Source: an uncultured Bacilli bacterium | GTDB lineage: Bacteria > Bacillota_I > Bacilli_A > RF39 > UBA660 | Assembly (NCBI GenBank): GCA_934102255.1 | Contig: CAKOSN010000005.1 | Span: forward strand, 21,389 to 85,388 | Direction of reading: 5' to 3' | DNA: 64,000 bases | The notes under the pieces: generated by a model | What the model saw: the letters and a program-made list of their open reading frames with translations, nothing else | The model's database searches: none | Told to the model about the DNA's origin: nothing | Shown here: positions 1-8,086 of the stretch, one piece after another | Layout of the letters: each line of letters begins with the position of its first letter | Position numbering within the stretch: the first letter of the stretch is position 1 | Translations under genes and position numbers: made by a program

Positions 1-310
1 CAAATTCTAAATATGCAAAATGGGCTTTAGGCTCAGTAGAAATAATAATATGAGTAATATTTAAAGTTTGGCAAACTGCTAAGAGGTTATTACTAACGAC
101 ACTCGGTAGATGTTCATTATCTTTATACTTATCATCAATAGAAAATAAATGAAAATTTTTAAAATCTAATTCTTTTAGATATTGCTCTGTTTTTTCTAAG
201 TTAGATTCTAATTCGACTACTAAGGACAAATTGATTTTATGCTTTTTAAAGTAGTTTAAATAAATTCTTTTAGCATGTGGTCCAATTCCTACTAAGCAAA
301 TGTTTTTCAT
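1..310 (-). CDS. Gfo/Idh/MocA-like oxidoreductase, N-terminal part (cut by window edge)
   Basis: The ATG lies at 310-308 and the frame stays open to position 1, giving about 103 residues. It starts MKNICLVGIGPHAKRIY, a Rossmann nucleotide-binding loop of the G-x-G-x-x-A/K type, and reaches IIISTEPKAHFAYLEF, which resembles the loop after the fourth strand in Gfo/Idh/MocA NAD(P)-dependent sugar dehydrogenases and the related PylD/mviM-like proteins. The catalytic C-terminal half lies outside the window, so the substrate cannot be judged. It is the last gene of a minus-strand series and is separated from the NUDIX gene by a terminator. A different Rossmann-fold enzyme remains possible. Confidence 0.6.
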   Translation of the reverse strand, partial: MKNICLVGIGPHAKRIYLNYFKKHKINLSLVVELESNLEKTEQYLKELDFKNFHLFSIDDKYKDNEHLPSVVSNNLLAVCQTLNITHIIISTEPKAHFAYLEF

Positions 311-387
311 CAGTATCCCCCCTGAATTGCTTGTATTATAACTTAGAGCTACATTAATTAGAAGATAAAAATGGCAAGTTTACCATA

Positions 388-425
388 TAAAAAAAACAAG
401 ACACTTTGCTTCAAATGCAAAGTGC
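388..425 (-). terminator. Intrinsic terminator of the NUDIX gene
   Basis: Arms 402-409 and 417-424 (CACTTTGC/GCAAAGTG) form a hairpin with a 7-nt loop. On the minus strand it is followed by CTTG and a run of T. Confidence 0.75.
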
Positions 426-431
426 CTAATT

Positions 432-965
432 TTATAAATAATGTCTTTTATAATATTTTAAAATGGCGTAATCTCTACGAACTATAAATTTAGTATGATA
501 AACATTTTCATATTTAGATGCAACGATATTCTTTTCAGAATCTTTTATTAGTTTCATGGCATCATCTAAGTTTATCCATACTAATCTAGCTCCTTCTTCT
601 TTCTCTTTGGCAGTTAAATCTAATTTATTTGTGTCTTCAACAACATGTGCTAAGTAAACATTTGAATCTTGTATAAAATTATCTTGTGATTTTTCTTCAC
701 GGATAATTCCTAAAAAATCATCTATTTCAACTTTACAGCCAGATTCTTCTAGGGCTTCTCGTTTAAATGCTTTTGTCGGTTCTTCGTTTTCTTCAATTCC
801 ACCACCGATTAATTTATATTCATTTTTATTAACTTTATTTAGAATTGCAATTTCATTTTTACTATTAAGTATAACACCTCTAGCACCTCTACGATATCTT
901 GGATTGTTAAACTCTTTTACTTTTAAATCAAAATCTTCATCAGTTAATTTTTTTATATAATTCAT
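432..965 (-). CDS. NUDIX hydrolase
   Basis: A cytoplasmic NUDIX-fold protein of about 177 residues. The Nudix box is clear: GGGIEENEEPTKAFKREA continues into LEESG, giving the G-x5-E-x7-R-E-x2-E-E-x-G metal-binding signature near residues 54-77. Such enzymes hydrolyse a nucleoside diphosphate linked to another group; the substrate is not evident here. The second of two adjacent ATGs is preferred because AAGGAG lies six bases upstream. The gene appears monocistronic, with a terminator directly behind it. It is not closely similar to the two NUDIX proteins near 36-38 kb, which have different flanking sequence. Confidence 0.88.
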   Translation of the reverse strand: MNYIKKLTDEDFDLKVKEFNNPRYRRGARGVILNSKNEIAILNKVNKNEYKLIGGGIEENEEPTKAFKREALEESGCKVEIDDFLGIIREEKSQDNFIQDSNVYLAHVVEDTNKLDLTAKEKEEGARLVWINLDDAMKLIKDSEKNIVASKYENVYHTKFIVRRDYAILKYYKRHYL

Positions 966-1061
966 CATAAACTCCTTGTAACACTAATGAAAATTATATC
1001 ATAAAAATTATAATGCTGATACTTCGAAAATTAAATTATTGTACATATAAATAATTTAAAA

Positions 1062-1104
1062 GAAAAAAACTAAATAGAATTTATCATTATCTATTCAGTT
1101 TTAC
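1062..1104 (-). terminator. Intrinsic terminator of the amidase cluster
   Basis: Arms 1068-1078 and 1090-1100 pair with one mismatch. On the minus strand they are followed by a run of eight T. This ends the minus-strand unit that begins with the Amidase_6 gene. Confidence 0.7.
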
Positions 1105-1130
1105 ATTTATTAAAATATTAGTATAAGATT

Positions 1131-1490
1131 TTAATAACCAATGGTGTATTCATTATACCATAAGTGCTTTTCTATTGTGTAAGATATTTTACGATCATTA
1201 TTTGTTTTATTATAATCATCAATAATTTTTTTTAGTTTATTATTTAATGAATCATAATTTTCATGTGTTCTAAATCTATGCCCAATCATACAACAAGTAT
1301 TAACAAAGCAACTATTTTTGGGAATATCTATTTTAAAACCATCACTGTATTCATAATTGCTCAGATTATAACCAGTTTGGCATCTTTCTCCAAAATTATT
1401 TTTTGGATTATAGATTAAAAAGTAAAAAGCGATAGCTAAGGCAATAAACATCGTGCTAATTATTAAGATTATTTTATATTTTTTTTTCAT
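1131..1490 (-). CDS. Small membrane-anchored cysteine-containing protein, unknown function
   Basis: 119 residues. One N-terminal hydrophobic segment (about residues 5-27, IILIISTMFIALAIAFYFLI) follows a lysine-rich start, so the rest is probably extracellular. The body has four cysteines, including the cluster FVNTCCMIGH near residues 63-70. No family is recognised. It lies 8 bases behind the degenerate amidase gene and ends at a terminator, so it is the last gene of the amidase unit and may act with those secreted proteins; that is inference from position only. Confidence 0.7.
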   Translation of the reverse strand: MKKKYKIILIISTMFIALAIAFYFLIYNPKNNFGERCQTGYNLSNYEYSDGFKIDIPKNSCFVNTCCMIGHRFRTHENYDSLNNKLKKIIDDYNKTNNDRKISYTIEKHLWYNEYTIGY

Positions 1491-1498
1491 AAATATAC

Positions 1499-2533
1499 CT
1501 ATTTATTAACATTAATTATTGCGTATCTAGCATTCGTTAGCATTCCATATTCCCAGTTATTTGCATCTTCACTCACCCATTGATTATAGTTAGGAGAATG
1601 CTGTGAAATTATAAAATTATTGTAAGATACAGGACTGCTAATTCCATTTGAAGATATAGTTGTATTTATTTCTGTATTTGAAGTGTATGTTACTGTACCT
1701 AATCTATCATAATCACCATCTCCAGAATAATCTTCAGCAATTATATCACCAGGTGTGACATTTTTTGATAGTGATGTAATTGTTGAATATGTTTGCTTTT
1801 TTCCAAAATATTTAACAAAAAAATGCGGAATTGACCATGAGCGTGAATATTTTTTAAAATATGCGTCATAATACCATCCATTATCACCATGAACATGTTT
1901 ACAGCCACCTGCTGTAGCAACTTGCGAAGCAAAATTCGTATTGTCATTGCTTAATTGAATATAGCTATTAGTATTATATCCCCAAGCATATTTTTCCGCA
2001 TATGCAACTGCATTAGTTCTATTATAACTACTCGCCCTAGTAGTTGAGTATTCTGTAGCTTTATCTTCATTTGTTAATAGTGATTCAAGTAGAAATTTTA
2101 TTTCTTCTGTATTAGATTGTTTATATAAATTTATAGTGTTTTTTAATTGAATATTTTGCTCATCATTTTCAAAAATATCGAAAAAAGCTAGAAAGTTACT
2201 TACGTCATCATTATTTATAATATTGATGTAATTATTTTTTAAAATTTCATAATAGTCTTTCCAATTTAAAAGATTTAATTCTTCCAAATTATATTTATTT
2301 TCAATAATTTCTAAAGCATCAGTATTTTCATTTTTAAAATTTTCTAGTGCTTTTTCTTTGTTAGTAAATTCACAATAATATTTTATTAAGGATGTATCCA
2401 CTTTATCTTCTTTTATTAAAGTTTCACCATATTTTCTTGCAAATTGGCATGGTAATGATTCTGCCTTTGCATAAGAAACACTGAAAAACAACAAGCCAAC
2501 TAATACTGTTAAAATACAAATTTTATTTTTCAT
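1499..2533 (-). CDS. Secreted Amidase_6-like protein lacking catalytic residues (probable pseudoenzyme)
   Basis: 344 residues with a signal peptide (cleavage probably after SYAKA, about residue 24). The C-terminal half (about 165-344) is the putative amidase domain (Amidase_6, a papain-like NlpC-related fold) and matches the neighbouring 372-residue protein along its length: NAVAYAEKYAW, the GG after the active-site region, and SQHSPNYNQWVSED. The active-site block DCTNFVSQ of the intact copy reads DNTNFASQ here (Cys to Asn), and the block NHMGFVTY reads DRLGTVTY (His to Arg). The reading frame is otherwise intact, so this looks like a retained non-catalytic homologue, perhaps binding wall material or partnering the active copy. 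It starts 10 bases after that copy. Confidence 0.85.
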   Translation of the reverse strand: MKNKICILTVLVGLLFFSVSYAKAESLPCQFARKYGETLIKEDKVDTSLIKYYCEFTNKEKALENFKNENTDALEIIENKYNLEELNLLNWKDYYEILKNNYINIINNDDVSNFLAFFDIFENDEQNIQLKNTINLYKQSNTEEIKFLLESLLTNEDKATEYSTTRASSYNRTNAVAYAEKYAWGYNTNSYIQLSNDNTNFASQVATAGGCKHVHGDNGWYYDAYFKKYSRSWSIPHFFVKYFGKKQTYSTITSLSKNVTPGDIIAEDYSGDGDYDRLGTVTYTSNTEINTTISSNGISSPVSYNNFIISQHSPNYNQWVSEDANNWEYGMLTNARYAIINVNK

Positions 2534-2543
2534 TTAATACCTC

Positions 2544-3662
2544 CTAGTTACTAGGTCTAAAGTACGCATAGCTCCAGTTATCAAGAACGCCATTTTCCCA
2601 ACCGTTAACGTCTTCACTTACCCAACTATTATATTCTTTACTATGTTGTGCAACTATAAAATCGTAATAAACCTGTGTCGTTGTTGAACCGTTATAATTT
2701 ATAGTATGTGTACCTTCACTGTTTGCTTTGTATGTGACAAATCCCATATGATTAAAACCACCATCATCGTTATAGTCAGCTGCAATTATATCACCAACTC
2801 TTATATCCTTTGAAAATAAATAGAAATTACGATATAGACTAGAATGTCCCCAGTACTTCATGAAATTTTGGGCAGATGACCATGAATGTGAGTATGTTAA
2901 TTTAGCTTTATTATACCACCATCCTGAATATTTTGAAAAACCGCCAACTTGATTATAACCACCTTGTTCTAAAATTTGTGATACAAAATTAGTACAATCT
3001 TTCCATTCTCCGATATAATGGTACTGATTTGTATTGGCACTCCAAGCATATTTTTCCGCATATGCAACGCCATTCTTAATATTAAAATGTTGTGCGGCAT
3101 ATGTCGAAATTGCATAATCATTAGTTATGTTATCATTGTATGTTGGCAACATCATATTCAATTCTTCTAATAGTTCAGATTTTTTTGAATTTGTTTCTGA
3201 TTTATTTGTTAAACTATCAATTACTTCGTCAATTTCATTATTTTTCATTGTATTTGAATATGTATCAAGAAATATATTTAATTTATATATTTTTTCTTCA
3301 GAAAGCGGATAATTTTGCACCGCCTCATAATAAGCTTTGTAGCTTTCATCTGTTAATTCTGGCAAATTATTGTCTTCTTTAACTTTATCCACCGCATCTT
3401 TGTACGTCCTTTTTACGTTGTCTAGAGCTGTCGAAGGTTCAGCAAATTCACAGTAGTAATAAATTTCATGTCCATTAACAGTTTTTGAATCTCTAAAAGT
3501 TATATCTCCATATTTATATGATGATTTACATAATGTTTTTTTAAAATTATCAAAATTTTTGTAGCTTATATTATCTTTTGAAAATTCCTTTGCATAAACG
3601 GTTGATATTCCAACTGAAATTAATGCAATAGGAATCAAAAATATTTTTTTATTTAATTTCAT
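2544..3662 (-). CDS. Secreted amidase-domain protein (Amidase_6, papain-like)
   Basis: 372 residues with a signal peptide ending about VYAKE (residue 25). The middle (30-180) is a helical region shared with the next gene (EFAEPSTALDNVKRTYKDA). The C-terminal domain (about 190-372) carries the Amidase_6 signature: GVAYAEKYAW, the active-site cysteine in DCTNFVSQ near residue 222, and the histidine in FNHMGFVTY near residue 317. The family is thought to cleave amide bonds in peptidoglycan or peptides outside the cell. The start has AAAGGGAAA nearby. It heads a three-gene unit with the degenerate copy and a small membrane protein. The 251 bases upstream contain no gene. Confidence 0.85.
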   Translation of the reverse strand: MKLNKKIFLIPIALISVGISTVYAKEFSKDNISYKNFDNFKKTLCKSSYKYGDITFRDSKTVNGHEIYYYCEFAEPSTALDNVKRTYKDAVDKVKEDNNLPELTDESYKAYYEAVQNYPLSEEKIYKLNIFLDTYSNTMKNNEIDEVIDSLTNKSETNSKKSELLEELNMMLPTYNDNITNDYAISTYAAQHFNIKNGVAYAEKYAWSANTNQYHYIGEWKDCTNFVSQILEQGGYNQVGGFSKYSGWWYNKAKLTYSHSWSSAQNFMKYWGHSSLYRNFYLFSKDIRVGDIIAADYNDDGGFNHMGFVTYKANSEGTHTINYNGSTTTQVYYDFIVAQHSKEYNSWVSEDVNGWENGVLDNWSYAYFRPSN

Positions 3663-3913
3663 AAATTATTTCCCTTTCTATTTAATTCATAAATTATATT
3701 CATATTATATTTTGTATATTACATGAGGTGTAAATTTATATTATTTATTTTATTAATTTTTTAAATTGGCAAACCTCCTTTTTAATCTTTCTATGTCACT
3801 TCTTACAACTTAATACAAGTTATATTTAACTGTAGATTTTTGCTAATACTTTGTTAGTGAGAATATTAAAACCATATAGTTAATTTATAATAATGCTATT
3901 TGATAATTTCAAA

Positions 3914-4636
3914 TTATACAGTTAAATTCAATCCATTAGCCTCATCATAAACAGATGAAGCGGCACCAGTAAAATTAAATACATTTCCTTGACCATCTTG
4001 CGATATTGTGTATAATTTACTTGTATTTAAAGATATATTTTTTCTAGAATGTTCGTATGCTCCATACACAGTTCCACCAGTTGTCGTAAAAAATGAAACA
4101 TTTACTTTAAGATTAGATACATTTTCTAATTTGACTGAATAACCAAATCCATTGTTTTTAATATCAGGCGATGAATAACTTTTATTAAAGTTATCACCAA
4201 TAACATACGCATTTCCAGCTTTTACTAATGAAACTCCGCTTAACCTTGCACCTATTACATCATAACTTTTAACTCTTGGTTTTGCATTCCAATTTGCCTG
4301 TAATGATATGTAACATTGTGATGAACATGATTTATTCATTATTAATGTACGAGATTTTTCTGTCATTGTTGAATATAATTGTAAATCGCTTTCTTTTAAA
4401 TAAGTTGTTTCAATTTGACTTTCAAAAAGATTCAATTTATCTACATAATCAAATTCATCTTGAGTAATGAATTCCTGATAACCATCCCAAAACATATTAG
4501 AAAAATAATTATATTGGCTTTCGGTAAATTCCACATCATGTTGATTGATGTAATAAATGCTTCTTGCATTTACAAAATTTAATTTTAATGTAAGCAATAA
4601 TCCCAACAAACATATTGATAATATTTTTTTCTTCAT
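3914..4636 (-). CDS. Secreted protein, unknown function
   Basis: 240 residues from the ATG at 4636, chosen because it begins a typical signal peptide (MKKKILSICLLGLLLTLKL, cleavage near VNARS) and has AAAGGAG upstream; a further upstream start would add an unlikely hydrophobic extension. After the signal comes YYINQHDVEFTESQYNYFS, a short N-terminal motif seen in many secreted Firmicute proteins of unknown role, followed by a beta-rich C-terminal half (about 110-240). Two cysteines sit close together (KSCSSQCYIS). It lies 74 bases downstream of the membrane XRE gene, and together they may form a sensor-effector pair. Confidence 0.7.
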   Translation of the reverse strand: MKKKILSICLLGLLLTLKLNFVNARSIYYINQHDVEFTESQYNYFSNMFWDGYQEFITQDEFDYVDKLNLFESQIETTYLKESDLQLYSTMTEKSRTLIMNKSCSSQCYISLQANWNAKPRVKSYDVIGARLSGVSLVKAGNAYVIGDNFNKSYSSPDIKNNGFGYSVKLENVSNLKVNVSFFTTTGGTVYGAYEHSRKNISLNTSKLYTISQDGQGNVFNFTGAASSVYDEANGLNLTV

Positions 4637-4710
4637 TTTTAAAATTTTACTCCTTTCATAATTCAAATATAAAATAATAGTCAAAAAAAAACTAGTGAAT
4701 AAATGGCACA

Positions 4711-5736
4711 CTAATTTTTTTCAAAATGTTTTAAATATTTATCATAAAATTTTTTATATATTTTTTCATCATTATTGCAATTTGATTTTCCACAGTTTAC
4801 ATGACCATCAACAACATCAAAATTCACTTTTGAATCAGAATAATTAAAAGATTTAGTATTTAAAAAATAATCTATATAAACATCACTATTATCTGTAATT
4901 GTTACTTTTTTAATTACTGTATCATAAAGTATTTGAAAGTTTTCATCATTATAGCTACATATGCTTTCTTTACAATCGTAAATATTATCAGTTTTAGATT
5001 CTGTTTCTGAATCTATAATATCTTTATCATCTTTAAAGAATAATTTATGATTACTGTAATTTTTTTTAAAATTCAAATGAATTACCTCTTTAGTATCATT
5101 CGAGCTTATCTCCATAAAAATATTATCTATAATCTTTTTATAATTAGAAATATTAATTGATGAATTATATCCAGTAAAATCTATTATTATGTTTGTACTT
5201 GGACCGTCATATATTATATGTTTATCATTATTCTGATAGTAATAAATGGTAATATTATAAGATTTAAATTCATTATTATTTAAGCTCAAATAAGATTTTT
5301 CTCTTGTTAATACTAATAATCCTTGATTTATTGAAAAATGCTCTGAACTTCCATAAAATGTAAAGATAGTAGTTTTATTGTAAGTTTCATAAAAATAATA
5401 CAAAAGAAATATAAAACTAATAATAATCATTACTGCTATAACTCTTTTAAACATTTTTATTACATTACTTTGCTTTACAAAATAGCCTATTAAATTACTA
5501 TTTAATTCTAGTTTATTATATCTGTTATTTTTTTCTCCAGAAATAAGTTCTTTTAATTCTATCTGAAATATTTCACATAACATTTGATAATACTTTATAT
5601 CAGGACATAATTTTCCGTGTTCCCATTTACTCACAAGTGTTCTATCAACAAATAATTTTTCTGCAAGTTGTTCTTGAGTTAATTTTGATTTTTTTCTACA
5701 AGCTTCAATAAATTTTCCGACTTTAACTTGATCCAT
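4711..5736 (-). CDS. Membrane-anchored XRE-family regulator with extracellular domain
   Basis: 341 residues. Residues 6-60 form an XRE helix-turn-helix (KLTQEQLAEKLFVDRTLVSK then WEHGK). One membrane segment follows at about 98-117. Residues 120-341 would lie outside the cell and are beta-rich with four cysteines near the end (DCKESIC and CGKSNC). This is the layout of a one-component transmembrane regulator that reads an external signal. The start has AAAAAGGAG upstream. The secreted protein and the amidase pair directly downstream on the same strand are the most likely targets, which is inference from position. Confidence 0.8.
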   Translation of the reverse strand: MDQVKVGKFIEACRKKSKLTQEQLAEKLFVDRTLVSKWEHGKLCPDIKYYQMLCEIFQIELKELISGEKNNRYNKLELNSNLIGYFVKQSNVIKMFKRVIAVMIIISFIFLLYYFYETYNKTTIFTFYGSSEHFSINQGLLVLTREKSYLSLNNNEFKSYNITIYYYQNNDKHIIYDGPSTNIIIDFTGYNSSINISNYKKIIDNIFMEISSNDTKEVIHLNFKKNYSNHKLFFKDDKDIIDSETESKTDNIYDCKESICSYNDENFQILYDTVIKKVTITDNSDVYIDYFLNTKSFNYSDSKVNFDVVDGHVNCGKSNCNNDEKIYKKFYDKYLKHFEKN

Positions 5737-5828
5737 ATATATTACTCCTTTTTCAAATAATAATTCACAATTTTGCTAACAAGCAATATTATACTATAAA
5801 ATTACTGTTAATAGTGTTCCAATTCAGC

Positions 5829-5872
5829 ACATTGCAAAATATCTATCTTTTAATTGAAAGATAGATATTCAT
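5829..5872 (-). terminator. Intrinsic terminator behind the LysR gene
   Basis: A perfect 12-bp inverted repeat (5839-5850 and 5857-5868) with a 6-nt loop. On the minus strand it is followed by TTTTGC. Confidence 0.6.
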
Positions 5873-5897
5873 TAGTAAAATCAAATTTAGTTATGAT

Positions 5898-6782
5898 TTA
5901 TATAATTTCAATAAATTTTTTAGTAATATCATTTGTTAGATATTTTGGAAAGATAATACCTATTGCATTGATTGGCATTTGCTCTTTCAATTCTAATTTT
6001 TGTAAATCATATTCTATAACTTCATCTTCAATAAAATAACCGATAAAATTGTTTTCTTTTATAATATCAGCCATCAACTTTGAATCAGGCATTAAATGTT
6101 TCGGCATCAATTCAATGTTATTTTTTTGTAAAACTTCATCTAGCATTTGTCGTCTGCGAGAACTTCCAGAAATAACTAATGTTTCTTGTTTTAAATCTGA
6201 TAATGAACTAATTTTATTTTTTATTTCTTCATAATATTTTTTAGAACAGGCAAAGCAGGTTTTATATTCCGCAATAGGTTTTACACTAAATTCAAATTTA
6301 GTAGAGTAATTAATATGTGGTAGATAATCAACTAAAACATCTATTTTGTGATTAACAATGTACTCATTAAGATTTGATGCACTATCAATTATAATTTTAG
6401 TTTTAACATACGGGTATTTTTTTATAAACTTATTTAAAATTGGGGGAAGAAGATAGTCAGCAATATTTCTTGTAACACCTATTGTTAATACCACATCGTC
6501 ACCAGTCATTAATTCGGCTGTTGATAATTTTGACATAGAATTAAAAATATTATCTAATTTTTTAAAAAGTCTTTCGCCATCTAAAGTTAAATTGAAACCT
6601 TTGTTTGTTGAAACAATTAAATTTAATCCTAAGATTTTTTCTAATTCATTTACACTTCTTGAAAGGCTAGATGAAGAAATGTGATTTGTATTTCCAGCCT
6701 TAGTGAAATTTCCCGATAAAGCGGAGATATAAAAGTTATAATAATGTACAAAATTGTTTTTTAAATCATATAAATCATTCAT
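5898..6782 (-). CDS. LysR-family transcriptional regulator
   Basis: 294 residues from the ATG at 6782, which has AGGGGT six bases upstream; an in-frame start 18 bases further up lacks such a site. The N-terminal winged helix is divergent but recognisable: YISALSGNFTKAGNTNHISS then SSLSRSVNELEKILGLNLI. Residues 85-294 form the periplasmic-binding-type effector domain (DDVVLTIGVTRNIADYLLPP). LysR proteins usually regulate an adjacent gene, but none is divergent here, so the target is unclear. It is monocistronic with its own terminator. Confidence 0.85.
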   Translation of the reverse strand: MNDLYDLKNNFVHYYNFYISALSGNFTKAGNTNHISSSSLSRSVNELEKILGLNLIVSTNKGFNLTLDGERLFKKLDNIFNSMSKLSTAELMTGDDVVLTIGVTRNIADYLLPPILNKFIKKYPYVKTKIIIDSASNLNEYIVNHKIDVLVDYLPHINYSTKFEFSVKPIAEYKTCFACSKKYYEEIKNKISSLSDLKQETLVISGSSRRRQMLDEVLQKNNIELMPKHLMPDSKLMADIIKENNFIGYFIEDEVIEYDLQKLELKEQMPINAIGIIFPKYLTNDITKKFIEII

Positions 6783-6895
6783 AATTACCCCTAAAAACAC
6801 CTATATAATATATTAATAATTAAAAATTGTCAAATTTTTTATTTAGCACTATATCTATAAATGATGATATAATGTTTTTGTTTATCTGTGAGAAT

Positions 6896-6920
6896 TAAAA
6901 AAAGCGACTAAAATCGCTTC
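6896..6920 (-). terminator. Terminator overlapping the XRE stop codon
   Basis: AAGCGA/TCGCTT arms enclose the last codons and TAG of the XRE gene, followed by seven T on the minus strand. Confidence 0.7.
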
Positions 6921-7237
6921 ATGTCAACTCTGTTGGGTAACTTTTTATGAGTATTACTATTTTCTTGAAATAGTAAGTATGGCTTAACATTTAAAACTTT
7001 TGCTATTACTTCTATGTTTTCAAAGGTTGGTCCATATTTACCATTTTCTATTTCACTAACATAAGATGCGTTCATATCAATATGCTCTGCAAACTCCTCT
7101 TGTGTAAGTTTTTTCACAAATCTATAATATCTTACATTTTTTCCAAAGATTTGTTTCAAATTCACCGTATCATCACCAACTTCATTAATTAATATGGTAC
7201 GGTTTTTATTTAAAATACTCCATTGAGTTATTTTCAA
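6908..7237 (-). CDS. XRE-family DNA-binding protein
   Basis: Up to 109 residues. The helix-turn-helix covers about residues 26-80 (KLTQEEFAEHIDMNASYVSE then IENGKYGPTFENI). Neither candidate start has a strong ribosome site: the ATG at 7237 adds a 24-residue tail of unusual composition, whereas a GTG at 7165 would begin VNLKQIFGKNVRYYR, the usual XRE beginning. The small protein read divergently at 7308 may be its partner or target. The terminator stem is built into the final codons. Confidence 0.75.
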   Translation of the reverse strand: MKITQWSILNKNRTILINEVGDDTVNLKQIFGKNVRYYRFVKKLTQEEFAEHIDMNASYVSEIENGKYGPTFENIEVIAKVLNVKPYLLFQENSNTHKKLPNRVDMKRF

Positions 7238-7307
7238 AGAAAATTCTCTATAAACTGGAAAGGAGATATATTTAATTCTTATATTTTAGAGTTAAAGTAA
7301 AATACTT

Positions 7308-7562
7308 GTGAAATTATTAAAAAATGAATCATTAACAAATGAAATCGAAGTTAATGAGGGTGCCTTAGGAATAATGTTAGACATTGAAAATTGGTTAACT
7401 GGCAATACCCCTCTTCCAAATAATGTTAGAGAATTGACTTCAAAATTTTATAAAGATTTAAAGAAATTAATTATTACAGAATCAAATGACAATAAAAGAA
7501 AAGATATAGACAATATAGTATTTAAAGTAAATATAATATATTCTGAAAACAATAATAATTAA
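7308..7562 (+). CDS. Small hypothetical protein
   Basis: 84 residues from a GTG start without an adjacent ribosome site; an in-frame TAA lies just upstream, and a good AAAGGAG at 7258-7264 is about 40 bases away. The sequence is acidic and partly helical (NEGALGIMLDIENWLTGNTP) with no recognised domain. It is read divergently from the XRE gene and has a clean terminator, which supports an expressed gene. It could also be the remains of a longer gene that lost its 5' end. Confidence 0.45.
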   Translation: MKLLKNESLTNEIEVNEGALGIMLDIENWLTGNTPLPNNVRELTSKFYKDLKKLIITESNDNKRKDIDNIVFKVNIIYSENNNN

Positions 7563-7567
7563 AAAAT

Positions 7568-7602
7568 AACGCTAGTATTCAAATAGAATAATGGCGTTTT
7601 TT
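7568..7602 (+). terminator. Intrinsic terminator
   Basis: Arms AACGC/GCGTT (7568-7572, 7594-7598) and TATTC/GAATA (7576-7580, 7586-7590) form one long stem, followed by TTTTTT. Confidence 0.75.
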
Positions 7603-7669
7603 CATAAAAAAAAGAAACCTTAGCAGGCTTCTTAATATATACTAAACCGCTTAAAAACGGTGTATGGTC

Positions 7670-7745
7670 TGGCAGGAAATGTAAGATTTGAACTCACGAC
7701 ATCAGGTTTTGGAGACCTGCGTTCTACCAACTGAACTAATTTCCT
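7670..7745 (-). tRNA. tRNA-Trp (CCA anticodon)
   Basis: On the minus strand the cloverleaf is complete: acceptor arms AGGAAAT (7745-7739) and ATTTCCT (7680-7674), D arm with AGTTGGT, anticodon stem CAGGT/ACCTG with loop CTCCAAA, and T arm GTGAG-TTCAAAT-CTTAC. The discriminator is G, and CCA is encoded at 7672-7670. The anticodon CCA reads UGG only, in agreement with TGA being used as a stop in this genome. Confidence 0.97.
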
Positions 7746-7756
7746 ATACGAATTTT

Positions 7757-7974
7757 TGCCACTCATTTGTGCCACTAAATTATATCATATTTAGGTAATA
7801 ATTTTCAATTATTTTTAACGACTTTTCAAAAAGTCGTATCCACTGGCACATAAACTGGCACAAAGTTTCTAATTTTCTATTTTTTATATAAGGTTCAACC
7901 ACAGTAATTTCGGTACTTTAACTCATTTCAAACCGTTTTTGACTATTGTAGTTTTGGAGACCGTCATACTACCA
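7757..7974. other. Attachment-site-like scar beside tRNA-Trp
   Basis: This gene-free stretch of over 300 bases (7746-8071) has several layers. GTTTTGGAGACC, the anticodon-arm sequence of the tRNA (7706-7717), recurs exactly at 7951-7962, followed at the same distance by CTACCA in both. Two TGCCACT words (7757-7763, 7770-7776) face two ACTGGCACA words (7842-7850, 7854-7862). Between them is a palindrome with 9-bp arms (ACGACTTTT/AAAAGTCGT, 7818-7837). A partial tRNA copy plus paired short repeats is the usual look of a tyrosine-integrase attachment region. No integrase gene remains, so an old or lost element is inferred. Confidence 0.5.
7779..7808 (-). promoter_or_regulatory. Promoter of tRNA-Trp
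   Basis: Minus strand: -35 TTGAAA (7808-7803), 18-bp spacer, extended -10 TGATATAAT with TATAAT at 7784-7779. The predicted start is about 27 bases before the tRNA. Confidence 0.7.
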
Positions 7975-8041
7975 CTATATTATGTCCCTAATTTTCCCTT
8001 TGCTATTACATTATAATACATAATATATGAGTTTAGCAAGG

Positions 8042-8086
8042 AAAAATTGCTTTTTACCTGTTGATAAGTGCTTAGTTATCCACAGG
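8042..8086 (-). terminator. Terminator overlapping the DUF3298 stop codon
   Basis: Minus-strand arms CCTGTGGATAA (8086-8076) and TTATCAACAGG (8067-8057) pair with one mismatch, followed by TAAAAAGCAATTTTT. The stop codon lies in the loop. Confidence 0.65.

Noticed and set aside
3774..3780. Strong minus-strand AAGGAGG in the gap 3663-3913
   Set aside because: No start codon with a meaningful reading frame follows it; in-frame stops come within a few codons.
8076..8084. Perfect DnaA box TTATCCACA with a near-match facing it at 8060-8068
   Set aside because: Both lie in the arms of the terminator overlapping the DUF3298 stop codon; no dnaA/dnaN genes or AT-rich unwinding cluster are near, so an origin is not supported.
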